Assembly (NCBI GenBank): GCA_035479375.1
Contig: DATIIT010000014.1
Coordinates: 1 to 64,000, forward strand
DNA from: PMNU01 sp035479375
GTDB taxonomy: Bacteria; Patescibacteriota; Saccharimonadia; Saccharimonadales; UBA4665
Direction of reading: 5' to 3'
DNA: 64,000 nucleotides
Of this stretch, positions 49,157 through 57,021 are shown piece by piece. Numbering within the stretch: position 1 is the stretch's first letter; each line of letters begins with the position of its first letter. The notes under the pieces are model-generated. The model was not told the DNA's origin. It was given only the letters and a program-made list of their open reading frames with translations, and ran no database searches. A program made the position numbers and the translations under genes.

Positions 49157-50298
49157 GACTTCTTCATAATAACGCGTTTCACTGCGGCGGTCACGTTGGC
49201 GTCGCGCAGTGTGATGGCCAGCTCGTCGCCGGTGTGCACGTCCACGCCGCTGGTTACCAACTCCGCGCCACGGCGTACGAGCGCATAGCCACGCTGCAGC
49301 GCTGCCTGTGGGTCAAAGGCCTGCAAGAGCTGTTGTTGTAGGGCCAGCTGCCGGCCGGCAGTTTGCAGGCTGTGTGCGGCCGCCTGGCTGGCAAATTGCA
49401 GCGCCTGCCGCACGGCACCGCGCGCGTCCTGTACGGCTTGCTGCGCCGCCCGCCCCAGCTGCTGGCGCACTTGGCCAAGCCCGGCCAGCGCCTGCCGGCG
49501 ATCTGGCACGAGCAGCTCAGCGGCATTGGAGGGCGTACTCGCCCGCTGGTCGGCGGCCAGCTCCGCCAGGCTCACGTCCACCTCGTGGCCGATGGCCACA
49601 ATGGTGGGGATGCGGCTCGTGGCCACGGCGCGGGTGACCTGCTCGGTGCTAAATGCCGCCAAGTCTTCGGCGCTGCCGCCGCCGCGCGTCACCACTACCA
49701 CATCTGGCGGATCTGGCAACTGGTTGCATTGGGCAATGGCCGCGGTGATTTGCGCCGGCGCGGCCTCGCCCTGCACCTGCACGTCGATAAGCGTAATGTC
49801 CAGCCCGCCCCACCGCGCACCCAGCACTTTAATGAAGTCGCGGTAGGCCGCCGACTCTCCAGATGTCACCAGCCCAATGCGCCGCGGCGGATACGGCAGC
49901 GCCCGCTTGCGTGCCGGGTCAAACAGCCCTTCGGCAGCCAATTTTTTCTCCAAAAGCGCCGCCGCTTTTTTAATTGAGCCCTCGCCCACCGGCCGCATAC
50001 GCAGCACATTCACGCTAAAGCCATACTGCGGGTGCAGCCGCGGGTTGCCCTGCACGGCCAGCAGCATGCCGTCTTCTAGCGGGCCAGGCAGCATGTACAC
50101 AGTGCCAAAAAAATGCACCGTGGCTTCGTCGTCCTTGAGGTCAAAATACACCCAGCGGCCTTTGCTAACGCGGAAGTTGGCCAGCTCGCCGGTGATTGTC
50201 ACGTGCGGGTAGGCGTAGTCTAGCGTCTGGTTGATGAGCGCTACAAATTCGGCTGGCGCCAAGGTGATTTCTGCGCCGGCGCCGGGCTCGTCATTCAC
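49153..50298 (-). CDS. xseA: Exodeoxyribonuclease VII large subunit
   Basis: Catalytic subunit that cuts single-stranded DNA from either end into acid-soluble oligonucleotides. The 381 residues start with the OB-fold (LDYAYPHVTITGELANFRVS, GRWVYFDLKDDEATVHF) and contain the catalytic region PPRRIGLVTSGESAAYRDF, VVVVTRGGGSAEDLAAF and PTIVAIGHEVDVSLAELAADQRASTPSNAAE. The C-terminal coiled-coil is shorter than in E. coli (456). It overlaps xseB and the flippase-like gene by 4 nt each. Confidence 0.95.
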   Translation of the reverse strand: MNDEPGAGAEITLAPAEFVALINQTLDYAYPHVTITGELANFRVSKGRWVYFDLKDDEATVHFFGTVYMLPGPLEDGMLLAVQGNPRLHPQYGFSVNVLRMRPVGEGSIKKAAALLEKKLAAEGLFDPARKRALPYPPRRIGLVTSGESAAYRDFIKVLGARWGGLDITLIDVQVQGEAAPAQITAAIAQCNQLPDPPDVVVVTRGGGSAEDLAAFSTEQVTRAVATSRIPTIVAIGHEVDVSLAELAADQRASTPSNAAELLVPDRRQALAGLGQVRQQLGRAAQQAVQDARGAVRQALQFASQAAAHSLQTAGRQLALQQQLLQAFDPQAALQRGYALVRRGAELVTSGVDVHTGDELAITLRDANVTAAVKRVIMKKS

Positions 50299-51359
50299 GC
50301 CCGCACCTCTGGCGGCTGCGATTGCATCTCCCGCAAACTCCGGTGGTACAGCACATACCCCGGCGGGATCTGGATAAGCGTGCTCAGCACGCGGTACATC
50401 ACCGTCACTGGCAGGCTGAGCGCCGGGGACACACCAGCCGCCGCCAAGACGCCGGTCATCAGGGCTTCGTAAATGCCCACGCCGCCAGGCAGCACACTCA
50501 CCAGGCCGGCAAAATTAGCCACGGCGTAGGCCAGCACAATCGCCCCAAAGTTCACCCACGTGCCAAAGGCAACGTACACCACGTACACCGTCAAAATCTC
50601 CGTTAGGTTGGCCATAAAGGACCAAAAAAATGGCCACTTTAGCTCCTTGTAATTCTCCTCTACCAGCTTGTAGTTGCTGTGCAGCTCCATGGCCACGTTC
50701 TCGATGCGCGACATCTGGATCGTCTCCGGCATGTTAGGGCGGAAGAAATGGATGATGCGGTTTACCAGTTTGGTGACCGCCGCAAACGTGGCGTGGATGC
50801 GCCGCTCCGAGCCAATCACCAACACAAACGCCACCGTACCTACCACCAGAAGCGTGCTCAGTGAGCCGGCGGCCAACACCACCAAGTTGCTCGCCCGGCC
50901 ATCTATGGCCATTACCAGAAGGCCCCCCACCAACAAAATCTCAAACGACACAAACAGCAAGATGAGCTTCAAAAGCTGCACCACCGTGGCCTTGCCACCG
51001 GTGATCTCAGCGTTTTTCATGCGCAGTCCAAAGTATGATATGCCGCTCACGCCGCCGCTCGGGAACACGTGGTTCACAAAATTGAGCTCCAGCGCCACGC
51101 GCACCACATGCCAATACCGCAGCTTGTTGCCCACCAGCCCAAACAGCGCCACATACACCCGCGTCTGCGAGTGGTAGTTCACCACCTGCAGCGGCACCAT
51201 CAAAAGCAGCACGGCGACGTTCACCCGGTGCAGGTTATTAAACGTATCGATAATCTGCCGGTGGATGGCAATAATCAGCCCTAGCAGCGCCACCACTGTT
51301 AGAATGTTGACGAGTGCTTTCCAATTTCGTTTTAAGAAGGACTTTTTGCTTTTGGGCAT
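50295..51359 (-). CDS. Lysylphosphatidylglycerol synthase TM-region family protein (UPF0104)
   Basis: 354 residues with about eight membrane helices, including LVNILTVVALLGLIIAIH, NFVNHVFPSGGVSGISYFGL and VSVLPGGVGIYEALMTGVLA, the two Gly-rich segments typical of the PF03706 family. Members without the soluble synthase domain are thought to act as lipid flippases or glycolipid transport proteins. A TATAAT (51368-51373) ends 8 nt before the ATG, giving a leaderless transcript that also carries xseA and xseB by 4-nt overlaps. Confidence 0.85.
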   Translation of the reverse strand: MPKSKKSFLKRNWKALVNILTVVALLGLIIAIHRQIIDTFNNLHRVNVAVLLLMVPLQVVNYHSQTRVYVALFGLVGNKLRYWHVVRVALELNFVNHVFPSGGVSGISYFGLRMKNAEITGGKATVVQLLKLILLFVSFEILLVGGLLVMAIDGRASNLVVLAAGSLSTLLVVGTVAFVLVIGSERRIHATFAAVTKLVNRIIHFFRPNMPETIQMSRIENVAMELHSNYKLVEENYKELKWPFFWSFMANLTEILTVYVVYVAFGTWVNFGAIVLAYAVANFAGLVSVLPGGVGIYEALMTGVLAAAGVSPALSLPVTVMYRVLSTLIQIPPGYVLYHRSLREMQSQPPEVRA

Positions 51360-51367
51360 ATAAGGCC

Positions 51368-51375
51368 ATTATACT
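51368..51375. promoter_or_regulatory. Overlapping divergent -10 elements
   Basis: TATACT on the plus strand (51370-51375) and TATAAT on the minus strand (51368-51373) share four base pairs. They serve the TRM11-like gene (ATG 13 nt away) and the UPF0104 gene (ATG 9 nt away). Confidence 0.6.
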
Positions 51376-51387
51376 AGTAAACTGGAA

Positions 51388-52635
51388 ATGATATACAAAA
51401 GTCTGTTCGTTTTAGGCCGGACGCCGGGTATCGGGCGTGCTGAATTAGAGAGCCTGTATGGCGCCGGGCATTTCGTGCCTGCTGGCGATTTTGCCATGCT
51501 CTCTGACCTGCCAGTGGCCGATGTGGATTTCCGCCGCCTGGGCGGCACCGTGAAGCTAGCGCGTGTTGTTGGCACGCTGGCTGGCGGCGCAACGAACGCC
51601 GGTACCGGCTCCGGCGCCCGCTCCAGCAGTAGCCCGCAGCCCCACTGGCGCGCTGTCCAAAATGAGCTTTCTAAGCACGCCGTCGCCCTTGCCCAAGATG
51701 TTTCTGAGGGCAAAATCCAGCTCGGCGTCAGCGTGTACGGCGTCAGCGCCAACCCGCGGCAGCTTTTGGCTGCCGGCCTGGAGATTAAAAAGGCGCTGCG
51801 CGGCCACGGCTACTCTGTACGCCTGGTGCCCAACCAAGAAACGGCACTCTCCAGCGCGCAGGTGCTGCACAACCACCTCACCGGCGAGCGCGGCATAGAG
51901 CTCATCGCCGTGCAGCACGGATCCGAGGTTGTTATGGGGCGCGCCGTAGCCGTGCAAGACATTACTGCCTACGCCGCCCGGGACCAAAACCGCCCCAAGC
52001 GCGACGCCTTCGTGGGTATGCTGCCGCCAAAGCTGGCGCAGACCATCGTTAACTTGGGCACGGGGGCGCTGCCAGCCGGCCCAGGGCATGTCGTGCTAGA
52101 CCCCTTCTGCGGCACCGGCGTCATTTTGCAAGAAGCCGCCCTGACCGGCTACGGCATGTACGGTACCGACCTAGAGACACGCATGGTGGATTACTCAGAA
52201 AAAAACCTGGCTTGGCTGGCCGAGCGCGCCGCACCGCACCACTTGGCCTCCCCGACCCTGGAAGTTGGCGACGCTACCACCCACCGCTGGGACTCTCCTT
52301 TCTCTGTTATTGCGAGTGAAACATACCTGGGCCGGCCGCTCAGTTCCTGGCCCGGCGCAGATAAACTACACGACATTACCGGCACATGCAACGTCATAAT
52401 TGAAAAATTTTTACGCAACCTAGCCGCCCAAACCAAACCCGGCCTCAGGCTCTGCTTGGCGGTGCCGGCCTGGCGCGCGCCAGACGGCCGCATCCACCAC
52501 CTCCCACTGCTTGACCATCTGGGGGAAATGGGGTACAATCGAATAAGTTTTGAGCATGCCGGAGGCGCAGACCTGGTCTATTTTCGTCCAGACCAGCTCG
52601 TTGCCCGGGAGCTGCTCGTAATAACAAGGAATTAA
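51388..52635 (+). CDS. TRM11-like THUMP/SAM-dependent RNA methyltransferase
   Basis: 415 residues: an N-terminal THUMP-like region (residues 1-190 with ALRGHGYSVRLVPNQE), then a Rossmann methyltransferase with VLDPFCGTGVILQEAALTGYG and MYGTDLETRMV. The usual catalytic (N/D)PPY motif appears as SETYLGRPL, matching the EPYLG-like variant seen in distant TRM11 relatives. Such enzymes make m2G in tRNA. A low-complexity insert (AGTGSGARSSSSPQ) lies at about residue 72. The gene forms a unit with rpmA, 7 nt downstream. Confidence 0.78.
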   Translation: MIYKSLFVLGRTPGIGRAELESLYGAGHFVPAGDFAMLSDLPVADVDFRRLGGTVKLARVVGTLAGGATNAGTGSGARSSSSPQPHWRAVQNELSKHAVALAQDVSEGKIQLGVSVYGVSANPRQLLAAGLEIKKALRGHGYSVRLVPNQETALSSAQVLHNHLTGERGIELIAVQHGSEVVMGRAVAVQDITAYAARDQNRPKRDAFVGMLPPKLAQTIVNLGTGALPAGPGHVVLDPFCGTGVILQEAALTGYGMYGTDLETRMVDYSEKNLAWLAERAAPHHLASPTLEVGDATTHRWDSPFSVIASETYLGRPLSSWPGADKLHDITGTCNVIIEKFLRNLAAQTKPGLRLCLAVPAWRAPDGRIHHLPLLDHLGEMGYNRISFEHAGGADLVYFRPDQLVARELLVITRN

Positions 52636-52642
52636 ATAATAC

Positions 52643-52915
52643 ATGTCACACGTTAAAGCAGGTGGAACTTCCAAAAATACACGCGACAGCGTCGGCCAGC
52701 GCCTGGGCGTCAAGATTTTTGGCGGCCAAAAAGTGCGCAAGGGGCAAGTCATTGTCCGCCAGGTCGGCCTCACCAAGCGCTCCGGCGAAGGCACCAAGCT
52801 GTCGCGCAACTTCACCGTGCACGCTGACCGCGACGGCGTCGTCACCTACAAGCGCCGCAGCGTCCGCCGTTTCACCGGCAAGACCGTGCGCCGCACCGAA
52901 GTTACTGTCGAGTAG
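52643..52915 (+). CDS. rpmA: 50S ribosomal protein L27
   Basis: 90 residues, starting MSHVKAGGTSKNTRDS and continuing RLGVKIFGGQKVRKGQVIVRQ, the well-conserved L27 core whose N-terminus reaches the peptidyl-transferase centre. The C-terminal half (HADRDGVVTYKRR) also matches. The usual neighbours rplU (L21) and obg are absent; it follows a TRM11-like gene instead. Expression is closed by a perfect terminator. Confidence 0.95.
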   Translation: MSHVKAGGTSKNTRDSVGQRLGVKIFGGQKVRKGQVIVRQVGLTKRSGEGTKLSRNFTVHADRDGVVTYKRRSVRRFTGKTVRRTEVTVE

Positions 52916-52930
52916 CTCACGCCTGGCCCT

Positions 52931-52962
52931 AATAAAACAGCCGTTTTCGCGGCTGTTTTATT
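52931..52962. terminator. Bidirectional intrinsic terminator
   Basis: AATAAAACAGCCG (52931-52943) pairs perfectly with CGGCTGTTTTATT (52950-52962) around TTTTCG. Its right arm contains part of the stop codon of the convergent gene. Confidence 0.92.
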
Positions 52963-53416
52963 AATCTTCCAGAGGCTTCTGACGCCAGGCATCCGGGCTG
53001 CCAAATTCGGTAGAGCCGCCATAACCTAGCCTCTGTTGCTGCTCAAAGGCGACATTAGTCCCCGAAGCGTGGCCGCTAGCCGGCGCAGACGACACCTCTT
53101 CTGGCAAAGTTATTGCCGGCGCGGCAGCTTGTTGCTGTGCCTGCCCACTATCACTACCCTGGAACGAGCCAGACAAACGTTCAGCCGCCTCATCAAACGA
53201 CGCCACCGCGCCACCACTCCCAGCAACATACACTTCCGGACCGGCTAACCCGGCTGCGGCGGCCGCAGCCTCCCGCACCGGATCTACCGCCGGATCAACC
53301 GTGCTAGCAGCTGGAGATTCCACACCGTGGGGTTGCGGCGCCGCGGCGCCGGAAACTTCACCCTGGCCTCCGCCCGGCATGCCACCAGTTATAAATATCT
53401 CGTAATGTTCCGCCAT
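52961..53416 (-). CDS. Ala/Gly/Ser-rich hypothetical protein (151 aa)
   Basis: Starts MAEHYEIFITGGMPGGGQGE and is largely disordered in character: repeated Ala, Gly, Ser, Pro and Gln, with one amphipathic segment (ASFDEAAERLSGSFQG). No signal peptide or membrane helix. Its stop codon lies in the terminator. It resembles the low-complexity proteins at 1, 9054 and 62781 in composition. Function unknown. Confidence 0.55.
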   Translation of the reverse strand: MAEHYEIFITGGMPGGGQGEVSGAAAPQPHGVESPAASTVDPAVDPVREAAAAAAGLAGPEVYVAGSGGAVASFDEAAERLSGSFQGSDSGQAQQQAAAPAITLPEEVSSAPASGHASGTNVAFEQQQRLGYGGSTEFGSPDAWRQKPLED

Positions 53417-53447
53417 ATCTAGCCTACCGCCCTTGCCGCGTAAAAGC

Positions 53448-53864
53448 TTAATTGAGCTTCAGGTGCGCCTTAATCCGGTCAATAACATCGGTAATGACCA
53501 CTTGTGACTTCACCAAATATTCGTCCACGCCCATGCTTTCGGCGCGCTTGCGGTCGCTTTCCTGGCTGAGCGCGGTCAGCATAATAATCTTCATGTTGGC
53601 TGTTTCCGGCGTGTTGCGCAAGATGTCCAGCACGTCAAAGCCGCTCACCTTAGGCATCATGACGTCGAGCAGTACAAGGTCGGGCTTAAAGCTAGTGGCC
53701 GCGGCCAGCGCTTCCTCGCCGTTAGAGACACGCTTAACGTCAAAGCCTTCGGCTTGCAGCCGTACTAGATATACGCCGGCCAGGGCGTCGTCGTCTTCAA
53801 CAAATAAAATACGCTTGGGGTGTTTTGGTGCGGATGGGGTGTCAGCGGTGCCGGTCGATTCCAT
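53448..53864 (-). CDS. CheY-like response regulator (canonical receiver)
   Basis: 138 residues, receiver domain only, with a 17-residue Pro/Ser tail in front. All catalytic residues are present: acidic triad in LFVEDDDALAG, phospho-accepting Asp in PDLVLLDVMMPKVSGF, Thr in MLTALSQ and Lys in EYLVKSQV. There is no output domain, so it must act on a partner. No histidine kinase is adjacent. It follows pyrG by 18 nt on the same strand, so may be co-transcribed. Contrast with the degenerate receiver at 46581. Confidence 0.92.
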   Translation of the reverse strand: MESTGTADTPSAPKHPKRILFVEDDDALAGVYLVRLQAEGFDVKRVSNGEEALAAATSFKPDLVLLDVMMPKVSGFDVLDILRNTPETANMKIIMLTALSQESDRKRAESMGVDEYLVKSQVVITDVIDRIKAHLKLN

Positions 53865-53882
53865 ATCCTTAACGCTACCGTA

Positions 53883-55493
53883 TTACGCTTGCTTTTGCAA
53901 TAAACTGGCGATAAAACCCTGAAACATGGGGTGCGCGCGGTTGGGGCGCGACTTAAACTCCGGGTGGAATTGGCTGGCCATAAAGAACGGGTGGTCTACG
54001 CCCTCGATCATCTCTACCAAGTGGCCGTCCGGGCTCAGGCCAACCGCCTTGATGCCCCAGCCTTCATATTGGTCGCGATAGTCGTTGTTGCATTCGCCGC
54101 GGTGGCGGTGGCGCTCGGTGATGTCGCTGGTGCCGTAGGCGGCCTCGGCTTTGCTACCTTTTTGGATGGCACATGGATAATTGCCCAGGCGCATGGTACC
54201 GCCGGTGAGCAGTTTGTCGTGTTGGTCGGACATTGTCACAATCACCACGTCTTTGGCCTTGGGGTTGAGTTCAAACGACGACGCGTCCGCGAGCCCGGCA
54301 TTTCGCGCCGCGGCGATAACAGCCATTTGCAAGCCCAGGCACAGGCCCAGGTACGGCACCTTGTTTTTTAGGGCATGCTGCGCTGCCTTAATTTTGCCTT
54401 CCAGCCCGCGTGAGCCAAACCCGCCCGGCACCACAATGCCGTCCAGGCCTTGCAAGGCCGGCGCAATATCCGCGCCCTCGGCGTCGTACTCTTCTGCCGG
54501 GATCCAGTGCAGCACCAGGTTGGTGTCGTTCCACCAAGCCGCGGCGCGCAGCGCCTCAAACACGCAGATATAGGCGTCAAAGTTGTCCATGTATTTGGCC
54601 ACTACCCCAACGTTCACCGTGCGGCCAAAGTCCTGCATGGAGCGGCCCACCATGTCGCGCCACGGCTTCAGCTCTGGCTTGGGCGTGTCCAGGTGCAGTT
54701 GCTTGCAGATGACGTCGGCCAGGCCGGTGTCCTCAAGCGTCAGCGGCACTTCATAAATGCTGGGCGCGTTGGGGAGCAGCGCAATAGCTTCCTCGGAAAC
54801 ACCGGTAAACAGGCTGAGTTTGCCCTTCACTTTGGGATTAGCTGGCTGCTCGCTGCGGCACACCAATACATCTGGCGCAATGCCCAGGCCCCGCAGCTCG
54901 CGCACCGAGTTCTGCGCCGGCTTAGTCTTGGTCTCTTGGCTGGCCGCCAGGTACGGCAAGTACACCACATGCACATACAGGCAGTTTTCGCGGCCCACGC
55001 GGATGCCCAGCTCGCGGATAGCTTCCAAAAAGCTCAGTGATTCAATGTCGCCCACCGTGCCGCCAATTTCCACAATGTGCACGTCAAAATCTTTGCCAGC
55101 ATCCTTGATGAAGTCCTGGATGGCCAGCGTCAGGTGCGGGATAATTTGCACGTCCTCGCCGCCGTACTTGCCGTCGCGCTCGTCTTTGATGACTTTGAGG
55201 AACACGCGGCCGCTCATCAGGCTGCTGCTCTGAGTCAGCTCTTCGTCGATGAAGCGTTCGTAGTGGCCAAGGTCGAGGTCGGTCTCGGCGCCGTCTTTAG
55301 TTACAAAACATTCGCCGTGCTCGCGCGGATTGAGCGTGCCGGCGTCCACGTTGAGGTACGGGTCGCACTTTTGGAGGTTTACATGCAGCCCACGGGCTTT
55401 TAAAAGGTTGGCAATAGAGGCGGCGGTGATGCCTTTCCCGAGCCCGGAAAGTACTCCACCAGTAACAAAAATATATTTCGTCGCCTTGGCCAC
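53883..55493 (-). CDS. pyrG: CTP synthase
   Basis: Makes CTP from UTP with glutamine or ammonia and ATP. The 536 residues include the synthetase domain (FVTGGVLSGLGKGITAASIA, IPHLTLAIQDFIKDAGK, VEIGGTVGDIESLSFLEAIR) and the class I amidotransferase with its Cys in LGLCLGLQM and His-Glu in SQFHPEFKSRP. The start codon is GTG, with GGAG 7 nt upstream. A good promoter lies at 55518-55546. Length is typical. Confidence 0.97.
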   Translation of the reverse strand: MAKATKYIFVTGGVLSGLGKGITAASIANLLKARGLHVNLQKCDPYLNVDAGTLNPREHGECFVTKDGAETDLDLGHYERFIDEELTQSSSLMSGRVFLKVIKDERDGKYGGEDVQIIPHLTLAIQDFIKDAGKDFDVHIVEIGGTVGDIESLSFLEAIRELGIRVGRENCLYVHVVYLPYLAASQETKTKPAQNSVRELRGLGIAPDVLVCRSEQPANPKVKGKLSLFTGVSEEAIALLPNAPSIYEVPLTLEDTGLADVICKQLHLDTPKPELKPWRDMVGRSMQDFGRTVNVGVVAKYMDNFDAYICVFEALRAAAWWNDTNLVLHWIPAEEYDAEGADIAPALQGLDGIVVPGGFGSRGLEGKIKAAQHALKNKVPYLGLCLGLQMAVIAAARNAGLADASSFELNPKAKDVVIVTMSDQHDKLLTGGTMRLGNYPCAIQKGSKAEAAYGTSDITERHRHRGECNNDYRDQYEGWGIKAVGLSPDGHLVEMIEGVDHPFFMASQFHPEFKSRPNRAHPMFQGFIASLLQKQA

Positions 55494-55517
55494 GCCTCGT
55501 CTCCTTTACTTTAGTAA

Positions 55518-55546
55518 ATCCTACCGTATGTTACCGCTTGTGGCAA
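55518..55546 (-). promoter_or_regulatory. Promoter of pyrG with nearby inverted repeat
   Basis: Minus strand TTGCCA (55541-55546), 17-nt spacer, TAGGAT (55518-55523). Just downstream, TTTACT and AGTAAA form an inverted repeat with a 2-nt centre (about 55505-55518), overlapping the start site, a possible operator. Confidence 0.5.
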
Positions 55547-55578
55547 GTTTATTCTTGACTACACAAGCTTCGCCCCCG

Positions 55579-56811
55579 TTACTTATCTGTAATGAACTGC
55601 ACGGCCGCATCTTTCTGCGGGTCGTTGCCCGCCTTCACGTCGTCTGCCGAAATAGCCACCACATTGTCGGGCGTAATGCCCTTTTTGTCGATGTTCTGCC
55701 CGTTGGGCCGATACCAGCGCGCAATCGTCACCTTCATTTCGGTGTTATTGGGCAGGCTGATCACCTGCTGCACACTGCCCTTGCCGTAACTCTTCACGCC
55801 AAAGAGCGTGGCCACGCCGTTGTCGTGCAGCGCGCCGGCCGTAATTTCCGAGGCGCTGGCGCTGCCTTCGTCAATCAGCACTGCCGTGGGGATGCCGTTT
55901 AGGATGTCGTTGCCGGTAGACGTTTCCGTGGACACCACCTCGCCGCCGCGCTTCTCTTGCAAAATGGTCTTGCCGCCAGGTAGCCACAGGCTGGAAACGT
56001 TCACTGCCGCGTCCAGCAGTCCGCCAGGGTTACCGCGCATGTCCAGCACCACGCCCTTCACGTTCTTGTCCTTAAAGTCCTGCGCCGCCTTTTCTGCCAG
56101 GCCTGAGGTGTCGGCCCCAAACTGGTTGATCTTTATGTAGCCAATGTTATTGTCCAATATCTTAGATGTCACGCTCGGCACCTTAATGTCGTCACGCGTA
56201 ATCGTCAGCGTCAGCGTGTCGGTCTTGTTGCGGATAACTTTCAGCGTCACCTTCGTGCCTTTTTGGCCGCGGATCTTACTAACCGCTTCGTCAATCGACA
56301 TGCCAGAGGTGGACCTGCCGTCAATCTCAGCAATAATGTCCTGCGCCTTCAGGCCGGCGTTGGCCGCGGGCGTGCCGTCAATCGGCGAAACCACCTGCAG
56401 GTTCCCTTGGGCATCCTGCCCCAGTTCCGCACCTATGCCGCTAAACGTGCCAGACAGCTGGTCGTTGAAGTCTTTCGTGCCGCCGGCGTTGAAGTACTCG
56501 GTGTACGGGTCGCCGGCGGCCTGCACCAGCCCGGCCTTCATGCCATCCAGCAGCTTGGTGGTGTCGAGCTTGCCATCATAGTTTGTGCGCAGCGAATTGT
56601 ACACCTGCGTCACCGTAGAATAATCCAGCGTTGCCGGCAAACTAGCGTTCTCGTTGCTCAGTTTAGAGAAAGAGACACGGCCGTCGCCCACTGCCACGCC
56701 CAAAGAAAAAATCCCCACCACCACGGCCACCGCAGCAACCGTTATACCACCATACTTCACCCAACGCATCGTTATAAAACGCCGCCAACCATGCTTTTCC
56801 TGCACAGACAT
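55579..56811 (-). CDS. ctpA: C-terminal processing protease (S41, CtpA/Prc-type)
   Basis: Periplasmic-side serine protease with a PDZ domain. The 410 residues have a signal-anchor (GGITVAAVAVVVGIFSLGVAV), a helical region, a PDZ domain (about 110-190, GIGAELGQDAQGNLQVVSP) and the tail-specific protease core with catalytic Ser in LIDEGSASASEI (about 314) and Lys in GVKSYGKGSVQ (about 339). ATG 56811 is taken because the upstream -10 TATACT (56835-56840) with -35 TTGGAC rules out the longer frame. It may cut wall hydrolases such as the neighbouring PcsB-like protein; that is inference. Confidence 0.93.
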   Translation of the reverse strand: MSVQEKHGWRRFITMRWVKYGGITVAAVAVVVGIFSLGVAVGDGRVSFSKLSNENASLPATLDYSTVTQVYNSLRTNYDGKLDTTKLLDGMKAGLVQAAGDPYTEYFNAGGTKDFNDQLSGTFSGIGAELGQDAQGNLQVVSPIDGTPAANAGLKAQDIIAEIDGRSTSGMSIDEAVSKIRGQKGTKVTLKVIRNKTDTLTLTITRDDIKVPSVTSKILDNNIGYIKINQFGADTSGLAEKAAQDFKDKNVKGVVLDMRGNPGGLLDAAVNVSSLWLPGGKTILQEKRGGEVVSTETSTGNDILNGIPTAVLIDEGSASASEITAGALHDNGVATLFGVKSYGKGSVQQVISLPNNTEMKVTIARWYRPNGQNIDKKGITPDNVVAISADDVKAGNDPQKDAAVQFITDK

Positions 56812-56834
56812 CCTCTCTTTTCGGTTATGTATAC

Positions 56835-56864
56835 AGTATAAAGACAAGCTGGGCATTAGTCCAA
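56835..56864 (-). promoter_or_regulatory. Promoter of ctpA
   Basis: Minus strand TTGGAC (56859-56864), 18-nt spacer, TATACT (56835-56840). The leader is about 17 nt, ending in AGAGAGG right at the ATG. Confidence 0.6.
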
Positions 56865-56910
56865 GAAATCGACGCGTTGCATACACCTACTACACCACAG
56901 ACGTCGGTAG

Positions 56911-57010
56911 GCGAAATAAAAAAGCAGGCGTAGGCGCCTCGGAAGCTCCAAATGTGCTATTCAAACACGTTTGGAGACCCGCACGTGCCGAGACTGCTTT
57001 TTATTTCGCC
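56911..57010. repeat. 100-bp nested inverted-repeat element / terminator
   Basis: Outer arms GGCGAAATAAAAAAGCAG (56911-56928) and CTGCTTTTATTTCGCC (56995-57010) pair with only a 2-nt bulge. Within lie CTCGG/CCGAG (56939-56943, 56989-56993) and CTCCAAA/TTTGGAG (56947-56953, 56971-56977) around GTG/CAC, plus palindromes GGCGCC and GCACGTGC. On the minus strand it ends the PcsB transcript in a CTTTTTT tract. It is larger than needed for a simple terminator. Confidence 0.7.
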
Positions 57011-57021
57011 ATTGTCACAGG

